In this document: positions 63,548-64,000 of the stretch, in pieces
How the letters are laid out: every line of letters starts with the position of its first letter
Numbering within the stretch: the first letter of the stretch is position 1
NCBI RefSeq assembly: GCF_024172085.1
Contig: NZ_JAMZDZ010000001.1
Span: forward strand, 6,324,001-6,388,000
DNA: 64,000 nt
DNA from: Hamadaea flava
Lineage (GTDB): Bacteria; Actinomycetota; Actinomycetes; Mycobacteriales; Micromonosporaceae
Direction of reading: 5' to 3'
Program-made: the position numbers and the translations under genes
Notes under the pieces: model-generated
What the model was told of the DNA's origin: nothing
The model's database searches: none
The model's input: only the letters and a program-made list of their open reading frames with translations

Positions 63548-64000
63548 ATGCCTGGCATGCGCCGTCCTCTCCAACGCGACGACGCCATCGTGTTGCGTGT
63601 GCAGAAGCTGGGGGAGTCCGACCGGATCATCACCCTGCTGACCCGCCGGCATGGGCGGCTGCGCGCCGTGGCCCGGGGCGTACGCAAGATGACCTCGCGC
63701 TACGGCGCCCGGTTGGAACCCTTCGGCCACATCGACGTGCAGTGGGCCGAAGGGGCCGGGCTGCACACGATCTCCCAGGTCGAGGGGATCTCCCTGCTCG
63801 GCAAGCACTTCGTCGAGGACTATCCGCGCTACACCGCAGCGAGCGCGATCGCGGAGACGGCCGAGCGGTTGACCGCCGAGGAGGGCCAGCCTGCGCTGCG
63901 GCTGTTCCAGCTGACGCTGGGCGCGTTCCGGGCGCTGGCCGACGGCGAGCACTCCGGGACGCTCGTGCTCGACGCGTACCTGCTGCGGGCGATGGCGCAT
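63548..64000 (+). CDS. recO: DNA repair protein RecO, 3' end missing
   Basis: The first 151 codons are present; the gene runs off the window without a stop. The N-terminal OB-fold is typical: LQRDDAIVLRVQKLGESDRI, followed by LLTRRHGRLRAVARGVRK. The helical part begins with YPRYTAASAIAETAERL. RecO loads RecA on single-stranded DNA in the RecFOR pathway. The ATG at 63548 has GGGAGG eight bases upstream; ATG 63557 is also in frame. Confidence 0.93.
   Translation, partial: MPGMRRPLQRDDAIVLRVQKLGESDRIITLLTRRHGRLRAVARGVRKMTSRYGARLEPFGHIDVQWAEGAGLHTISQVEGISLLGKHFVEDYPRYTAASAIAETAERLTAEEGQPALRLFQLTLGAFRALADGEHSGTLVLDAYLLRAMAH

Overview
This is about 64 kb of very GC-rich DNA from an actinobacterium. 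The core gene order matches that of mycobacteria and streptomycetes (rplU-rpmA-obgE ... nadD-rsfS-gpgP; etfBA-cysteine desulfurase-mnmA-MetE-like-ligA-gatCA). The unusually frequent CGTACG-type hexamers and the general style of the genes suggest Micromonosporaceae; that family assignment is inference. I found no tRNA, rRNA, CRISPR array, prophage or insertion sequence.

Layout. 1-1.5 kb: tandem copies of a small lipoprotein gene family. 1.6-8.6 kb: ribosomal protein/GTPase block (rplU, rpmA, obgE), then an acetyltransferase, an M1 aminopeptidase and the nadD-rsfS-histidine phosphatase run. 8.7-11.6 kb: a family 3 glycosidase divergent from a ROK regulator. 11.6-15.8 kb: ABC exporter pair, ABC ATPase, DUF402 and YccF proteins. 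16-27.6 kb: one long, tightly overlapping catabolic island under a LacI regulator (sugar ABC importer, two ADP-ribosylglycohydrolase-family proteins, ribokinase, a TIM-barrel/SUMF1-like fusion, CoA-transferase, CitE-type lyase). 27.6-30 kb: DUF3800 gene behind two perfect DnaA boxes, and a DUF2786 protein. 30.3-34.9 kb: pta-ackA, a membrane protein, enoyl-CoA hydratase. 35-48 kb: two polytopic GT-C-like proteins, an IlvG-like TPP enzyme, a SARP/NB-ARC/TPR regulator, a DrrAB-like exporter, a membrane-anchored beta-helix protein and two DUF202 proteins. 48.1-51.2 kb: acetyltransferase, then a WXG-like small protein overlapping an RTX/M91 metallopeptidase. 51.6-64 kb: etfBA, cysteine desulfurase, mnmA, MetE-like, ligA, GGDEF-EAL protein, gatCA and the start of recO.

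The most interesting candidate system is the 16-27.6 kb island. It looks like a route that imports a glycoside, releases and phosphorylates ribose, and passes an organic-acid aglycone through CoA activation and C-C cleavage. The window is also rich in non-coding structure: two families of multicopy hairpins between genes, tandem duplications that run across stop codons, a pentanucleotide microsatellite, many -10 boxes placed 6-8 nt before start codons (leaderless transcripts), and one 17-bp intergenic gap whose symmetric -10 element could serve both divergent genes. All functions come from reading motifs and gene order; no database search was run.
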